Positions 1 through 22,283 are shown, numbered from the stretch's first letter. The stretch: 32,500 nt of DNA from Chrysomallon squamiferum (GCA_012295275.1 CM022672.1:13840495-13872994); one strand, 5' to 3'. Numbers and translations are program-made. The notes: a model not told the origin generated them from the letters alone.

Positions 1-97
1 TCTCTCTCTCTTTAAAATGATATTATATTTCTAAGTACGTGTAAATCAATCTTGAGACGTTTTCTGTTTAAAATGTGACATTTTTGTCTTCAAACAG

Positions 98-4169
<4,072 letters not shown>

Positions 4170-4207
4170 TATTTAATGAAATGATTACATTGTAAGAGAT
4201 TGTGAAA

Positions 4208-4213
4208 AATAAA
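4208..4213 (+). promoter_or_regulatory. Poly(A) signal of RABGGTB
   Basis: AATAAA lies 39 bases after the RABGGTB stop codon. A second AATAAA is at 4321-4326. The region is so AT-rich that the hexamer alone is weak evidence; position after the stop is what supports the call. Confidence 0.55.
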
Positions 4214-5932
4214 ACATAAAGATGTGAGAGGAAAATGTGTTATTAGAAGCACCAAACTATGGATTTCTTTAGTCCAGTAGTAACATCTAACAGAAAAGTG
4301 ATGGGAGAAAAAAACCTCATAATAAACATGGAATGGAAATTTATTTATTTATAAGGGTTTTAAAGGGTTTTATAAAATAAGCAAGTATTCATGAGTTAAA
4401 AGATAAAAATGGTTTATGAAAAATGATGCATTTTTTTTTTTTTAAGCCTTTTTCATGAGAAATATGCTATAAATAATTAGAAGGGTAAAAAATGTAAGTT
4501 TTTTGCCTTGTTGGTAGCATATTATTGTTTTATTTCTTGAGGAAATAAAAAAAATGATCTTTTGTTTATGATTATTAAAAATATACACTCGTTAATTTTT
4601 ATTATTAAAATAATATTAAACATGACTTAGTTTTGAATGTATTTATATTTATTTGAAACAACATTTCTATATGCAATTAAAATATTTATTTTACATAAAT
4701 ATTAAAAATGTATGCAAAAATAAGGTTTTTATTAAGTCACACCATACAAAATAAACAATCATGGTATTTACTGTATAACCAAATATGTATAATGTGCACA
4801 TAATGTGAATTTATACAAAAAAAATAAAATACAAACAACATTATTTTGTTATTTTTTTAATAAATTATTATTATTATTATTATTATTTTTTTTTTACATT
4901 TTAAAATGACATGTTAATTATCAGTAAAAATACAGAAACATTTTTTACAGCAAAAGTATCAAAAGACAAATTCTAAGATAATAAACTTTGTATAATTTAT
5001 TAACAAAAGTAAAACAGTTTCTATTTCATATTATAAACTCTAAATATAAAACAGTAATGTACATCATCATAAAATCTTTTGTTAATAAATGTGAGTGTTA
5101 GGTCACTCACCCATTTCATAAAGTATTAAAAAAATCCAGGAGCTAAATTCTTCTCATCATATTTAAAAAAAAACAAATACAAATTTTAAAACCTGTTCCA
5201 TTCTTATACATAACTACATATATAAATATCAGAGGCATGTACTTAATGTTCCATATTATGCATAGTACTGACAATAAAACTTGTGTTCAATATTTATTTT
5301 TGGCTAAATGACTGATGGAAAAGAAAAAAGAGCCAATGAAATACAAAACCAAATGAAACAGCTGGCTAGAAAATATAATTTTTGTGACATTAGTTGTCAA
5401 AAAAAAAAAAAAAGAAAAAAAAAAAGAAGAAATTAAAATAAAAACCAATGGTGATTTCTATAAACATGATCACAGAACTGTCTGGAATGTATTTTAGAAT
5501 GTTTTGAATATAGCAACAACAATTTGTCCATTTTACAAAAAAAAATTAGTGTAGAAAATTCATTATGTACAAAAATAGTTTTCTTCAGTAATTTCTTCTT
5601 GTAAAAAAAAAAAAAAAAAAAATATGTCAGTGCAATAGTTTTTACATTAAAACTTTTAATCTCATGTAATAAAACACTACAGGCTTAACTATATTTTATT
5701 CCTATTCACATAATGTATTCATATTAATAATATTTTCAGAAATGTTATTAATTTATAAAATCTTTATAGTTACTCCCAGTTAATATGCAGTGCATAAACA
5801 TCCCCACCCATCAATCAAGACCATGTGCACTTGTTTTGTGAATTATAAACTTAGAGAATATTATTAAATGGTTATTTATAATTCAACAAGTGAAAGATGC
5901 AGCTAAAGCACAATGGTTTTTGTAAAGCTTAT
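4214..5932. other. AT-rich spacer without recognisable genes
   Basis: Spacer between the convergent RABGGTB and MORN5 genes. It holds A and T homopolymer runs and a short TTA tract near 4867-4887. No ORF of convincing composition, no RNA gene and no transposon end was seen. It probably contains 3' untranslated sequence of RABGGTB at the left. Confidence 0.6.
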
Positions 5933-6058
5933 TTAAATTTTACCGAGTTCAAAGGCACCTACTTCATACCGCAAGCCATCGTCCTCTTTTTTTTTAGCAT
6001 TTCTAAGGTCAATAAATCTGAAGTCCAGTGTCTTAAAAAACGTTCTGAGTAAACCTGG
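5933..6058 (-). CDS. Possible terminal exon of an unidentified minus-strand gene
   Basis: On the minus strand, a potential acceptor (minus-strand TAATGCAG) at 6059-6066 is followed by an open frame of 41 codons that begins PGLLRTFFKT, includes LDFRFIDLRN and EDDGLRYEVG, and ends FELGKI then TAA. Its composition is more balanced than the surrounding AT-rich DNA, as expected of coding sequence. It lies downstream of the MORN5 stop on the same strand, so it cannot be part of the MORN5 protein as annotated. It could be the last exon of a gene whose other exons I cannot find, an alternative last exon, or an old retrocopy fragment. I do not recognise the family. The plus strand is also open here in one frame (T E F K G T Y F ...), so the strand is not certain. 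Confidence 0.35.
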   Translation of the reverse strand, partial: PGLLRTFFKTLDFRFIDLRNAKKKEDDGLRYEVGAFELGKI

Positions 6059-6800
6059 CTGCATTAGATAATGGTTAATTTTTCATTTTTTTCATTTATA
6101 TGTTTGGTCATTAATATATAGCTTTTTTTTTAAAATTATTATTATTATTTTATAAAATTTTATAGTGACATTTTAATAATTTTTAAATTATTATTATTAT
6201 TTTAAATTTTTTTTGGTTAAGATTAGATATTTACATATATAAAAAATATAAAAATAAAACTGAAAAAATAAAAAAATTAAATACTTTGTCCTAACAAAAC
6301 ATCAACCCTCAGCATTCCACCAGTCTATTTTATTATTTAATACCAGCTTGCTCTGTTTGTGTTTAATTTTAATTACTTAATTATTGCTTGTTTTTATCAC
6401 ATTATCTTTATTTATAATTTTTTTTTAATTATCTAATCACTGCTTGCTCCATATTTAATATATTTTTTTGGACTCAAATTATTTAATGCTTGTTTGCTTT
6501 AACACAATACCTGCTGGTTCTATTGCTCCTTGCTTGCTTTCCCAAACATTATATATACATATATATATATATATACTGATTCTAAGGGAACACATTTTAT
6601 TAAAACATATATAAAAAACTGCCCAAAACTTCCCTGATCTTCTATTGCACACTGAACCATCTAAACAATGCTTGGGATTAATACTGACCAGATTTCATCA
6701 ATAAATTCACAAGACAGTTCCACTCTTTTATGAGCAATGACACTTTAAATATAAAAAAATGTTTTTAGCAATGGTGTTATGTGCTTATATATCCAAGATA
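6059..6800. other. AT-rich stretch, probably MORN5 3' untranslated region and spacer
   Basis: Contains AT-rich low-complexity sequence, (ATT)n tracts near 6137-6150 and 6190-6201, and a TA tract near 6552-6575. Several TTTATT hexamers read as AATAAA on the minus strand and could end MORN5, but no single one stands out. No further coding signal was seen. Confidence 0.5.
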
Positions 6801-8863
<2,063 letters not shown>

Positions 8864-8886
8864 GATGAATGCACTATGTTTCGTTA

Positions 8887-9835
8887 CTAAGGAAAAAACA
8901 AGAGCAATAACTCTATTTTGTAAATAATTCTTTTTTTTTTCCTCTCCCATTTTACATGTATTACAGAGCTCTTTATACAACGTTTCAGCTCCATTTATAT
9001 CCCATAAAGACATGACAAAAAGATTTACTAAAATTATGCAGATTTTGAAAACAATATTAATAAACTGGAATAGACGAAAATAATAATTATAAAAAGCTGA
9101 CAGTGACTTGTAATTATTTATTGTAATCGTAGAGTACTAAAATGAATGAATGAATGAATGAATGAATAATAATAATAATAAAGATAAAAAAAGAAAGAAG
9201 GAAAGAAAGAAAAAAGAAAAAAAATAAGAACATAATTTAAAGGATTCATAACATAAAGTTACACACCTACGAAATAAAATTATTTTAATTACATAAACAT
9301 TACTGTGCGGTGTATACCGAATTATAAAATTGTCTAATTACTATAATATATAAATTACATTACAAAAAAAAAATTACACAAACAGTGTATTAATTCGTTA
9401 CAGCGAACTGAAATAAAAACTCTTCTGCAATGATGTCACAATCGATTTGACTAATCTATATGCAAGGGGAACATTTAAATAAAGAAGCCTGAAGAACACA
9501 ACTCTAGATTAAAAGAGTACATCAGATGGTTTAACTGATATTTAATTACATTTTAGATTCGACATATGCTATTGAAAATTAATTGCAACTGGAACAAAAT
9601 AGTATTATATAACAATAATTTCAAACAGATAACTGGCCTCATTCAGATATTACAGTTAAAATCTAAGACTTTATCTATCCAATATCAATGACTGTTCGAT
9701 CACGTGACACCTAGGTGCGGGCTCCTGGATGCATTATTCAGGTCACTTAGATACGGAAACTAAATATTTAGTAATCTATCCTGTGTAAACAGCAATCTCT
9801 TGCTTTGAGAGAAAGAGAGAGAGAGAGAGAAAAAA
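8887..9835. promoter_or_regulatory. Divergent spacer between MORN5 and the mannanase gene
   Basis: The two genes point away from each other here, so this stretch should hold both promoters. On the minus strand, TTTTTTCCTTAG ending at 8887 is a strong splice acceptor, implying that MORN5 has a non-coding first exon further right. A TTTAAATAA box near 9474-9482 could act as a TATA element for the mannanase. A CACGTG E-box is at 9701-9706. A short GA tract (about 9810-9830) directly precedes the mannanase ATG. There are also (GAAT)n near 9143-9167 and A-rich runs. No coding sequence was seen. Confidence 0.4.
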
Positions 9836-10833
9836 ATGTATTCTGACATATACAGACACGTGTTTTTCGCTCTGTTCTGTGCCGTCGCTGTTGATGTAGT
9901 ATTGGCGGAAAGTTTTCTTTCAGTGAAAGGCTTACACCTATCCTTTAATAACGAAAGGGTTTTTCTGTCTGGAATGAACCAGGCCTGGGTACACTATGGA
10001 CAAGATTTCGGCAATGGCAATTACTTATTGTCTCGTCCTGCGCTTATCAGGACCCTTGATGTTATAAATAAAGCTGGCGGGAATTCCATGAGTGAGTTTA
10101 TTATTTACCTTTGGTGGTGAGATAAGTGGATTAAAAATGTTATTTACACTTTCTGGTGATTATTTTATCGGGGTGTGGTGATCAGTGATTTGACGATAAC
10201 AAAGTATGCCATTAAAAAGCTAATGCTACTAAACATTTGAACGTCGATATTTCATCTCGTTGCCCCTGGTGTCGTGATGTCATCGCGTTATGGTTGACTG
10301 AAACCTGTGTAAGTTTCTTTTTACACCTGTGGTGAAGTAAAAAAGCAAACAACAAAAAAAAAATTTCCTTCTTCTTTTTATATATATATATATATCAACA
10401 TTTTCCGAGGTGGCATAGAAACAGCATTTACTTGAGAAATAGAAACCCCAATATGAAATATTACTAATGGAAGATTACATAAGGAGTTCATGAATTGTGA
10501 GAGAAAAGAAGTAAATGCTGTTGTATTAAAATATTCTAAACTGCTGCCAATCGGTCCGCCATGTACACAGTGACGTCACGACTACAGAAAAAAAACGTGT
10601 TATCAGATAATTTTCAACTGTATTCTTGTTCTTATTTTTACTAAGACGGGTCAGCAAAGTAATACCATCACCCCTATAGTTGTTATTATAGGTATTACTG
10701 TTATATTCTTGCTATTATTATTATCATCATCATAATTATTGTTATTGTTGTTGTTGTTGTTGTTCCTTCTGTTGTTGTCGTTGTCTGTGTTCCTTACTGT
10801 TTTTCTTTTTTTTGTTATTGTTATTGTTATTAT

Positions 10834-10909
<76 letters not shown>

Positions 10910-11166
10910 ATATTTATTTATTTGTTTTTTTTTGATTTTAGGAATCTGGCTTCACGTTGAGGGTCAGTCAACACCATTGTTTGATAACAATGGCTACGTA
11001 ACTGGTCTAGACTCGGACATTATCAGCGATCTAAAAGATTTTCTTTATGAAGCACGAATACGAAACATTATCATCAATGTGGCTCTTTGGAATTTTGCAG
11101 TTCCCCTAAGTATTACTATTATTGTTGTTGTTCTTCTTCTTCTTGTTGCTATTAGTGATGGTATTA

Positions 11167-11221
<55 letters not shown>

Positions 11222-12352
11222 GTGTCATGTGTCGTGTAAATGTGTGTATATGTGTGTGCCTAAACATTTTCTCTCGTTCTATACAAAAACTCAGCTACAC
11301 ACACATACATACACACGGACGTACACGCACAACATGATAACAACAGACGAACATACTGATATTTGTATGTATACTTGTCTCTTTCATAACTACACACTGT
11401 TTCTATAATTATTAATGCAGGTGAACGTCTGCATGGTTTAGTGTACAACTCTAGCAAACTTGAGTCTTACATCACAAACGCTCTTTGGCCCATGGTACTG
11501 GCACTGAAAGACGAGCCCGCTCTGGGTATATGGGAAATAATGAATGAGCCTGAAGGCTGCGTGGCAATAGGTATAGTTACTATTAGTTACACTATTATGA
11601 CCACCGCCTCTACAACTACTACTGCTGTTGTACCACTTACCTCTACAGCACAACTACTGCTACTACAACTAATAACCGTTAATATTAAAATTATAATGAT
11701 TTCAAGATAATTAATTATTCGACAACTGAAGGTTGTGCTATTTGAATTTATTTTTAAGCACTCAATTATATATATTACTACCATTACTACGTCTACTACT
11801 GCTACTATTACAGCTATTACTACGTTTTTAGTACTATTATTACTACATCAGCTGTTACTGATATTGCAGCATCTGATATTGCTATTACCATTACATTTTA
11901 AAAACTGTTAAGACCCTCAGATAATGTATAGCAGTTAAAAGGATTACAGTGTCAGACTAACTTTATTTTTTTAGCTCGACATTCCAGTGACCTCTGTCTG
12001 GACACATCCACCCTTCACATCCTAGATTTTGCGGACTGGACATTCAGCAGCATTCCGCTGCAACATATATTATATTTTATAGCCCGTCAGGCAAGTGCAA
12101 TACACAGAGCTGATCCAAAGGTAAATCTTTCGAATTATTATCATCATTATTATCATGATGATGATTATTATTATTATTATTGTTATTATTATTATTATTG
12201 TTATTATTATCATTATCATGATGATTATTATTATTATTATTATTGTTATTATTATTGTTATTGTTATTATTATTGTTATTGTTATTGTTATTATTATTAT
12301 TATTGTTATTGTTATTATTATTATTATTATTGTTATTATTATCATTATCATG

Positions 12353-12400
<48 letters not shown>

Positions 12401-12791
12401 GACTGTGTGACTCTTGGACCCAGGTTGGGATAGTAACAACTTCGTACTACGTAACACATAAAATATATACTGTGTTTATTGATTGTTATTCAGGAACAAA
12501 ATCAAACATTACACTTAAATTAAACATTCTCGTACATGTATTAGATGGCAGGAAGCCATATTATTTTATTTTATTTCGTAATGCCTCCAAGACATTTTTC
12601 AAATACGATGATACGATGTTATGCGAACCGTTAAGATTCGCGTGACATTACTAATAGAAGATTCTTGTTATCGGTCATGCATACATAGGCAAAGCGTTTA
12701 TCTATGAAGATCAGTAAACAGAGTATGAATATTTATATCTTTCATTTTATTTAACTTTGTCTTTCATATTTTTTTGTCATAATCATCATCT

Positions 12792-12823
<32 letters not shown>

Positions 12824-13887
12824 GTTGTTGTTGTTGTTGTTGTTATTGTTATTATTGTTATTTGACAGGCGCTAGTAACGGTGGGAGCCTGGACATACAA
12901 AACTATAACAAACAATCTTGGCAGACGCAATTTCTACTCTGACAAGTGTCTGGAAAGTATTTATCATGACCCGGCCTCACATCTTGATCTGTACCAAATT
13001 CATACGTATGACAGGTTAGGAGTGTACAGTCGTTACGATCCTTTCAAGGTAATTTGAATGCAGGTGGAAAATATCTATCTCTCTGTCTGTCTGTCTGTCG
13101 ATCTATACACATATATACATAAATACGCACATGTATGTTCATGCACATACATGTATAAATAAATGTATGTTAATTATGCATGCATAATAATTAACATAAA
13201 TACCTACATATACTCACATACATATATATACCTGTCAAAGACTTTACACTTTTGTATTTTTCGATATTAACAGTTGTCACGTGTCAGATTCATGTAATGG
13301 TTTTTAGAAATGATGAGGAATAAATAAGCTGTATAATTTACACAAAATCGTTTCCACGTGTAATTAATCGAATTACTTAAAGTTCACTATGTAAGATGAC
13401 ATTGTACTCTTCGATATGTCGCCGAAAATTATTAAACAGAATTACCGACAGAGGAAAATTATACCCTATAACATTCATTCCAGGTTAATTCCTTTGTTTA
13501 ATCTAGTATTTTAGAAAAAAAAATGATTTGTACATTTAACTTTGTAGGTTGAAGCTTCTTTATACAAGTTAGACAAACCAGTTATAATTGGAGAATTCAG
13601 TTCAAAACGAGGCGGAGGGATGTCGTCCCCAGCTCAGTTCGAATGGGGTTATTACCATGGTTACAGCGGCACGTGGTCGTGGTGCGCTCTGGACGGCGAC
13701 TCGGCCTCTGACAGCGTCAGCGTTCAGGAGCGCGGGATGTCTGCCCTGAAAGGTCTGAACAACCAGACGGCAGGCGGCAGAGTCAATTTCATTATTACAA
13801 ATAAAACCTCTTCAGATTTCTTCTCATGGGCACTTTACACTGACTTTCAGTTTCTCTGGAGGAGATTGTATAATTTCATAACCCAGT

Positions 13888-13889
<2 letters not shown>
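9836..13889 (+). CDS. Secreted GH5 endo-beta-1,4-mannanase
   Basis: Hydrolyses internal beta-1,4-mannosidic bonds of plant or algal mannans, probably a digestive enzyme released to the gut lumen. Six exons, 9836-10091, 10942-11109, 11421-11570, 11975-12120, 12869-13048 and 13548-13889, join in frame to 413 residues. The first ~24 residues form a signal peptide, with likely cleavage after DVVLA. GH5 clan-A landmarks are in order: SFLSVKGLHLSFNNERVFLSG and NQAWVHYGQDFG (about 26-60), MRIWLHVEG (85-93), VALWNF, WEIMNEPEG with acid/base Glu184, ALVTVGAW (241-248), YQIHTY with His285, and PVIIGEFSS with nucleophile Glu316. TWSW at 342-345 provides the substrate-site tryptophan. Both catalytic glutamates are present, so the enzyme should be active. 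Closest in character to molluscan mannanases of subfamily GH5_10; the subfamily is from memory. After about residue 380 an aromatic-rich tail (FFSWALYTDF, FLWRRLYNF) is not an obvious GH5 element. Its introns show it is a host gene, not symbiont contamination. Confidence 0.95.
10837..10906 (+). repeat. (TC)35 microsatellite in mannanase intron 1
   Basis: Uninterrupted TC dinucleotides ending 35 bases before the acceptor of mannanase exon 2. In the transcript it acts as, or merges with, an unusually long polypyrimidine tract. Confidence 0.95.
12137..12402. repeat. Compound TTA/TTG/TCA trinucleotide array in mannanase intron 4
   Basis: About 265 bases of imperfect TTA, TTG and TCA triplets starting shortly after the donor of exon 4. 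It opens long spurious frames on both strands (poly-Ile, poly-Asn) that are not genes. A similar TTA then TTG tract is at 12797-12862, just before exon 5, and a TTA tract at 11167-11220 sits in intron 2. Confidence 0.9.

Positions 13890-13928
<39 letters not shown>
13889..13928 (+). repeat. (ATC)n microsatellite abutting the mannanase stop codon
   Basis: The TAA stop of the mannanase is directly followed by about thirteen ATC/TCA triplets at the beginning of the 3' untranslated region. The repeat does not enter the coding frame. Confidence 0.9.
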
Positions 13929-13953
13929 ACAACATCAACCGTCTTACCTCATG

Positions 13954-13959
13954 AATAAA
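13954..13959 (+). promoter_or_regulatory. Poly(A) signal of the mannanase gene
   Basis: AATAAA 65 bases after the stop codon, in a less AT-rich context than most of the window, so a good candidate. Confidence 0.65.
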
Positions 13960-14166
13960 CTGCACACATGTAAAAACAGTTTTATGATTTTTAGAAATTA
14001 AATTAAGTGATCGACTAATGCGATTTCGGAGCAGATTTTATATGTTTTATATTTGAGTATATTACTGGACCCTGACCACAGTTCATTAAAGCTTGGCTGT
14101 ACCAGCATGAGCTCATTACAAATATGTTTTTAAAGATTTTGCCCGTATTTTTTTCTCATATGGAAG

Positions 14167-14357
14167 TTCTCTAAAGATGGGTGACTGGATGATCTCATAC
14201 AGCAATTCTCTAAAGATGGGTGACTAGATGATCTCATACAGCAGTTCTCTAAAGACGGGTGACTGGATGATCTCATACAGCAATTCTCTAAAGATGGGTG
14301 ACTGGATGATCTCATACAGCAATTCTCTAAAGATGGGTGACTGGATGATCTCATACT
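14167..14357. repeat. 39-bp minisatellite, about 4.9 copies
   Basis: Tandem units start at 14167, 14206, 14245, 14284 and 14323, each beginning TTCTCTAAAGATGGGTGACT and ending ATCTCATACAGCA. The copies differ by only one or two substitutions (for example ACTAGATG in unit 2 and AAGACGGG in unit 3). Since 39 is divisible by three, the minus strand stays open as a 13-residue repeat (MRSSSHPSLENCC). No splice signals or signal peptide suggest a real gene. It lies about 280 bases past the mannanase stop. Confidence 0.93.
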
Positions 14358-14866
14358 ATAGTTTTCAAAAAATGACAGTAATTTAATTCAGTGACAATGC
14401 TACAATTATAGTAATAAAAATATATATCTTTGAACAGTATTTAAAATTTTTATAATTGTCCTTATTAGAAATATTTTTTCATGGATAACGTAGGTGTAGG
14501 TAAACTTGTATGCATTTATAAATGTTTCTGTTGTGGAAGAAAAACAAAAGGAAGCGAAGAAGATTATTTTTGAAACCCTGATAATCATAACTTCGATGAT
14601 TTTCGATTAGCTGTAAGTGTTATTTTAACTGAACTATTCTATGAACAGAACACACACTCAAACATACACACACACCCACACGCACGCACGCACATACACA
14701 CCCACACGCACGCACATAAAGCACGGCAGTTAACAAACAGACGAAGTGAAGCATCAAGGAAGACTGATGTTGCGGCCAAGTCTCGACTTGAAACAGCACT
14801 GTAATTTCAACCATAAAGCTGAAAACTACTGAAGCTAAATAGAAAACGTATAACACGCAAACATAC

Positions 14867-14868
14867 GC

Positions 14869-14911
<43 letters not shown>

Positions 14912-14998
14912 AATAAAATAAAATAAAATATAATAAGGATAAAATAAAGAGAATAAATAAAATAATATTAATAAAAAAAAATTAATAAATAAATAAAT

Positions 14999-15068
<70 letters not shown>

Positions 15069-15084
15069 TGTATGTATGTATGTA
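14867..15084. repeat. Cluster of simple repeats: (AAAT)n, (TA)n, (TGTA)n
   Basis: An AAAT tetranucleotide array at about 14867-14929 grades into AAATA and A-rich sequence. It is followed by (AT)n at 15002-15040 and then directly by (TGTA)n at 15041-15084. A CA/CGCA-rich stretch at 14650-14720 precedes the cluster. Confidence 0.9.
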
Positions 15085-16808
15085 TATATTATAAGGGAAC
15101 AAAAAACAAACATATATAAAACTTCGTGGGAAAACAGAAATTCTGTTCAGTGATTATTTATAACAAACAAACAAACAAACAAACACATAAAATTAAAATT
15201 CTAGGCTATGCGCGATGCTTCGCTTTCTCTCTCACGAAACCTGTATAATTAGTTATCTGCTACAGGAAGCTCTGGCCACGCGAATTAAATAGCTCGTGCA
15301 CGTGCATAAAGTGAAACTGGTGACATACTTTACGTCGTGTGCCGAGGCCACTGATCGCAATGACAGGTAAAAGCACATTACTACATGACACTTTATTTTC
15401 TTCTTTGATATCCTCTACAGGGCGTATTTTTGTATATTCATATCACTGGGGGGAAAAAAAACCCTCAAATTGTATCCCTGTGCATTTTTTAAACTTTCAA
15501 ATAATATTTACATTCTCGGGTCTCAACATCTGATTTTGAAATGTCGACCATTTTATACACGGTAATTGTGACGAGTTACATTACATTACAGGTATTTGTT
15601 TTTATTTATTTATTTATTTATTATGCAGGCGCCTTTCGAATATATATTCGTTGTTGTTAAACATTTTATTTTTATCTTTAACGTAGTTGCCTTTCTGCTA
15701 TTTACCTTGAATACGAAAATCAGAAAACAGTCTTCCTTCGTTACTCTGATGTGATCATAAAAAAATATATATAAAAATCCGTCACGTGATCAGTAGAGGG
15801 CGTCGTAGGGGTAATTACGTACCAAACATATTATTAGAGGAAACAAACTGGCGTTATCAGTGGGCTACTTACCTTCACGATTAACAGCAAAGGATCTTTA
15901 ATATGCACCTACTGAAAAACGAGAAACTATTTACGAAGGTCTTTGTCAAAACATGCTTTGAGTATAGACCAGTATCCTCTGGCGAAAAACGGGTTTTATT
16001 TTCAAATTTAAGATTTCTACTTAAAAACTGTTTGGTTCTGATGCATTTTGTTTTATTATTATTACTATTACTATTATTATTATTATTTTTTTATTTTTTT
16101 TTATTTTTTATGTTTCCTGATATCAAATGTGTAAACATTTTTCTTTCATTGACGACAGCATTCTTTCCATATCCAGTGGGAAAAACGGCGAAAGTATTTC
16201 TGAAATTTAAAATGAAACAACCAGCAACCAACTCGTTGTTCCGTATTTCGAAACTGAAACAAACGTTCTTCAAGGACACAGCGAGGTCCTTCGTCATATC
16301 AAGCACATTTACTATATTAAGACGACCCCGTTGCGTGCGTCGCGCTATAAAGATATCACGTGTTAATCAGGTGACCTAGCAAGATTAGCTCTAATCTCTG
16401 AGTACAGTCTGCATTACCGGTGTTTGAGACGGTGGGTGTTACTGATAGAACGTACGACCAGTGTGAAATCCAGAAGTTTTTATGCATTTGATTTATATAT
16501 GTCCATATTGAAATTACTCTAGGAATTTACTTAGTACGGCAACGAAATTCTGTTGCGTTCTCATGTCATTATAAAGTTATAAGAAACAGACTTGATACGT
16601 TATTAAAGAAATAAAATGCATTTTGCCATGTACGTAAATGCTGAAGTAAATGAGCAACCGAAACAAACTCCATTCTGTTTTAGGGATCCGGAGAATACGG
16701 TAAATTTCTTTCTCCTGAAACCACTTTATTCAGATTTATTAATTTTATTTTTATATTTCCAAATTTTCAATTCAGTTTGTTTTATGAAACATGCATCCTT
16801 TTGTTTTC

Positions 16809-16868
<60 letters not shown>

Positions 16869-17046
16869 TGGACACAAATGCTCCAATAACAATAATAGTG
16901 GTTATATAACGTCAAACATAATGGTTCATTTTTTTTTTTTTTTTTTTTTTTTTAAAAGGATGAATGAAAAAATAAATAAAGAAAGAAACATTTACATTAT
17001 AAATAAGGTACAAGGAATTATTTATGAATCTGTATTACACTTTCAG
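15085..17046. other. Spacer upstream of the ZP-domain gene
   Basis: No gene could be supported. The stretch holds (AAAC)n near 15167-15184, TTA tracts at 16055-16086 and 16810-16867, a T run at 16927-16952, and moderately complex sequence between 15200 and 16600. Two plus-strand ORFs (15903-16379 and 16616-16909) run through trinucleotide repeats and lack family features. TTACACTTTCAG ending at 17046 looks like a splice acceptor just before the ZP gene start, so a non-coding first exon of that gene probably lies in this region. Confidence 0.5.
15850..15910. repeat. Possible fragment of a dispersed molluscan repeat
   Basis: The segment with TGGGCTACTTACC followed by TTAACAGCAAAGGATCTTTA and ATATGCAC resembles, from memory, a repeat motif often seen in mollusc genomes (ACAGCAAGGGATCTTTTATATGCAC). 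No ends or target-site duplication were found here, so its type is unresolved. Confidence 0.3.
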
Positions 17047-17048
17047 AC

Positions 17049-21421
<4,373 letters not shown>

Positions 21422-21462
21422 CTGACATAATTAGTGCACGTGCTATAGGATGTTTTCGTTCA

Positions 21463-21468
21463 AATAAA
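21463..21468 (+). promoter_or_regulatory. Poly(A) signal of the ZP-domain gene
   Basis: AATAAA 42 bases after the TAA stop, followed by a TGTG-type context and later T-rich sequence. Confidence 0.65.
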
Positions 21469-22240
21469 TGTGACTGCAAAACGTTTTTACTTTTTCGATC
21501 TGTGTTTCTGCCGAATTTATGCATTTCATTGTTTATGAAATTCCATCCGTTACAGAATCTGTCACAGACAAAAAAAAAAAAAAAAAAAAAAAAATCAAAA
21601 AATGAAAACTTCATAACCTTTCATCCGAGTTCTCGACATAAACAACTGCAGGGTACAAGTGAAAATTTCTTATCATAGAAGTAGAATTTACAGTATACCT
21701 GTCCCATATATCATATTCCATAAATAGTCCACCGTGTTGTGTGAAATTCTTTCGTTTTGACGACATAAACAGAAATGGTTAAACCGAGAATGTGCTAATG
21801 CATTGTGGTTGATGTCAATACAGTAAACTCTACGCCTTATATACAAACATACACGTACGCATACACTAATGGCATGCAGAGGTCTGATGATGTCCGGGGC
21901 CAGCTCCTTTATTGTATGCCCCAAAGACTCGAGTATAAGGCCTTAGTACTGAGAAATATTATGAGAAAGGAAGATATACTGAATATGTAAACACAGATTA
22001 AATATAAAATAAATATTTTATTCGATTTAAATATAAATCAACCATATTTATTAAGTTCTTTTCTCTGATTGGATAGCGAGGGCTACTGCCCCTTCGGCCC
22101 CCCTCCCCTATCTGCACACACAAGTAAACAGGCACGCATATATGTGTGTGTGTATGCCTGGTTGCTTGTTCGTGCGTTCGTATATATGTGTATGAACATG
22201 TTCAAGTAAAACTCGAGGACATTAATTGTGTTGAATGTTA
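21469..22240. other. Spacer between the convergent ZP and C3-like genes
   Basis: Contains an A run at 21570-21593, a GGCCCCCCTCCCC pyrimidine block near 22098-22110 and TG/CA-rich stretches. Both flanking genes end into it. No ORF of coding character, RNA gene or transposon end was recognised. Confidence 0.55.
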
Positions 22241-22246
22241 TTTATT
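22241..22246 (-). promoter_or_regulatory. Poly(A) signal of the C3-like gene
   Basis: TTTATT on the plus strand reads AATAAA on the minus strand, 37 bases past the C3-like stop at 22284-22286. Another copy is at 22263-22268. Confidence 0.55.
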
Positions 22247-22283
22247 TTATACAAAATACAGTTTTATTTGATTCACAGTTTTG

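Noticed and set aside
8864-9013. In-frame N-terminal extension of MORN5 to an upstream ATG at 9013
   Set aside because: The frame is open, but a strong splice acceptor ends at 8887 and family members start MEYTGS, so the upstream frame is more likely intron.
10571-10578. TGACGTCA palindrome (CRE-like) in mannanase intron 1
   Set aside because: A single 8-mer in an intron has no further support as a regulatory site.
10739-11408. Overlapping Leu/Ser-rich ORFs around the second mannanase exon
   Set aside because: They are TTG, TC and TTA repeats fused to real exon 2 sequence; the homology-supported exon is 10942-11109.
12070-12459. Long minus- and plus-strand ORFs of poly-Asn or poly-Ile
   Set aside because: They are read-through of the TTA/TTG trinucleotide array in mannanase intron 4, with no other protein features.
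14130-14354. Minus-strand ORF with five MRSSSHPSLENCC repeats
   Set aside because: It is the translation of the 39-bp minisatellite; openness follows from the unit length. No signal peptide or promoter evidence.
15903-16379. 158-codon plus-strand ORF
   Set aside because: It crosses a TTA/T-rich repeat, has no recognisable domain or splice context, and begins at a probable dispersed-repeat fragment.
16616-16909. 97-codon plus-strand ORF starting MHFAMYVNAEVN
   Set aside because: The second half is a TTA microsatellite read as poly-Tyr, and the first part matches nothing I know and has no supporting signals.
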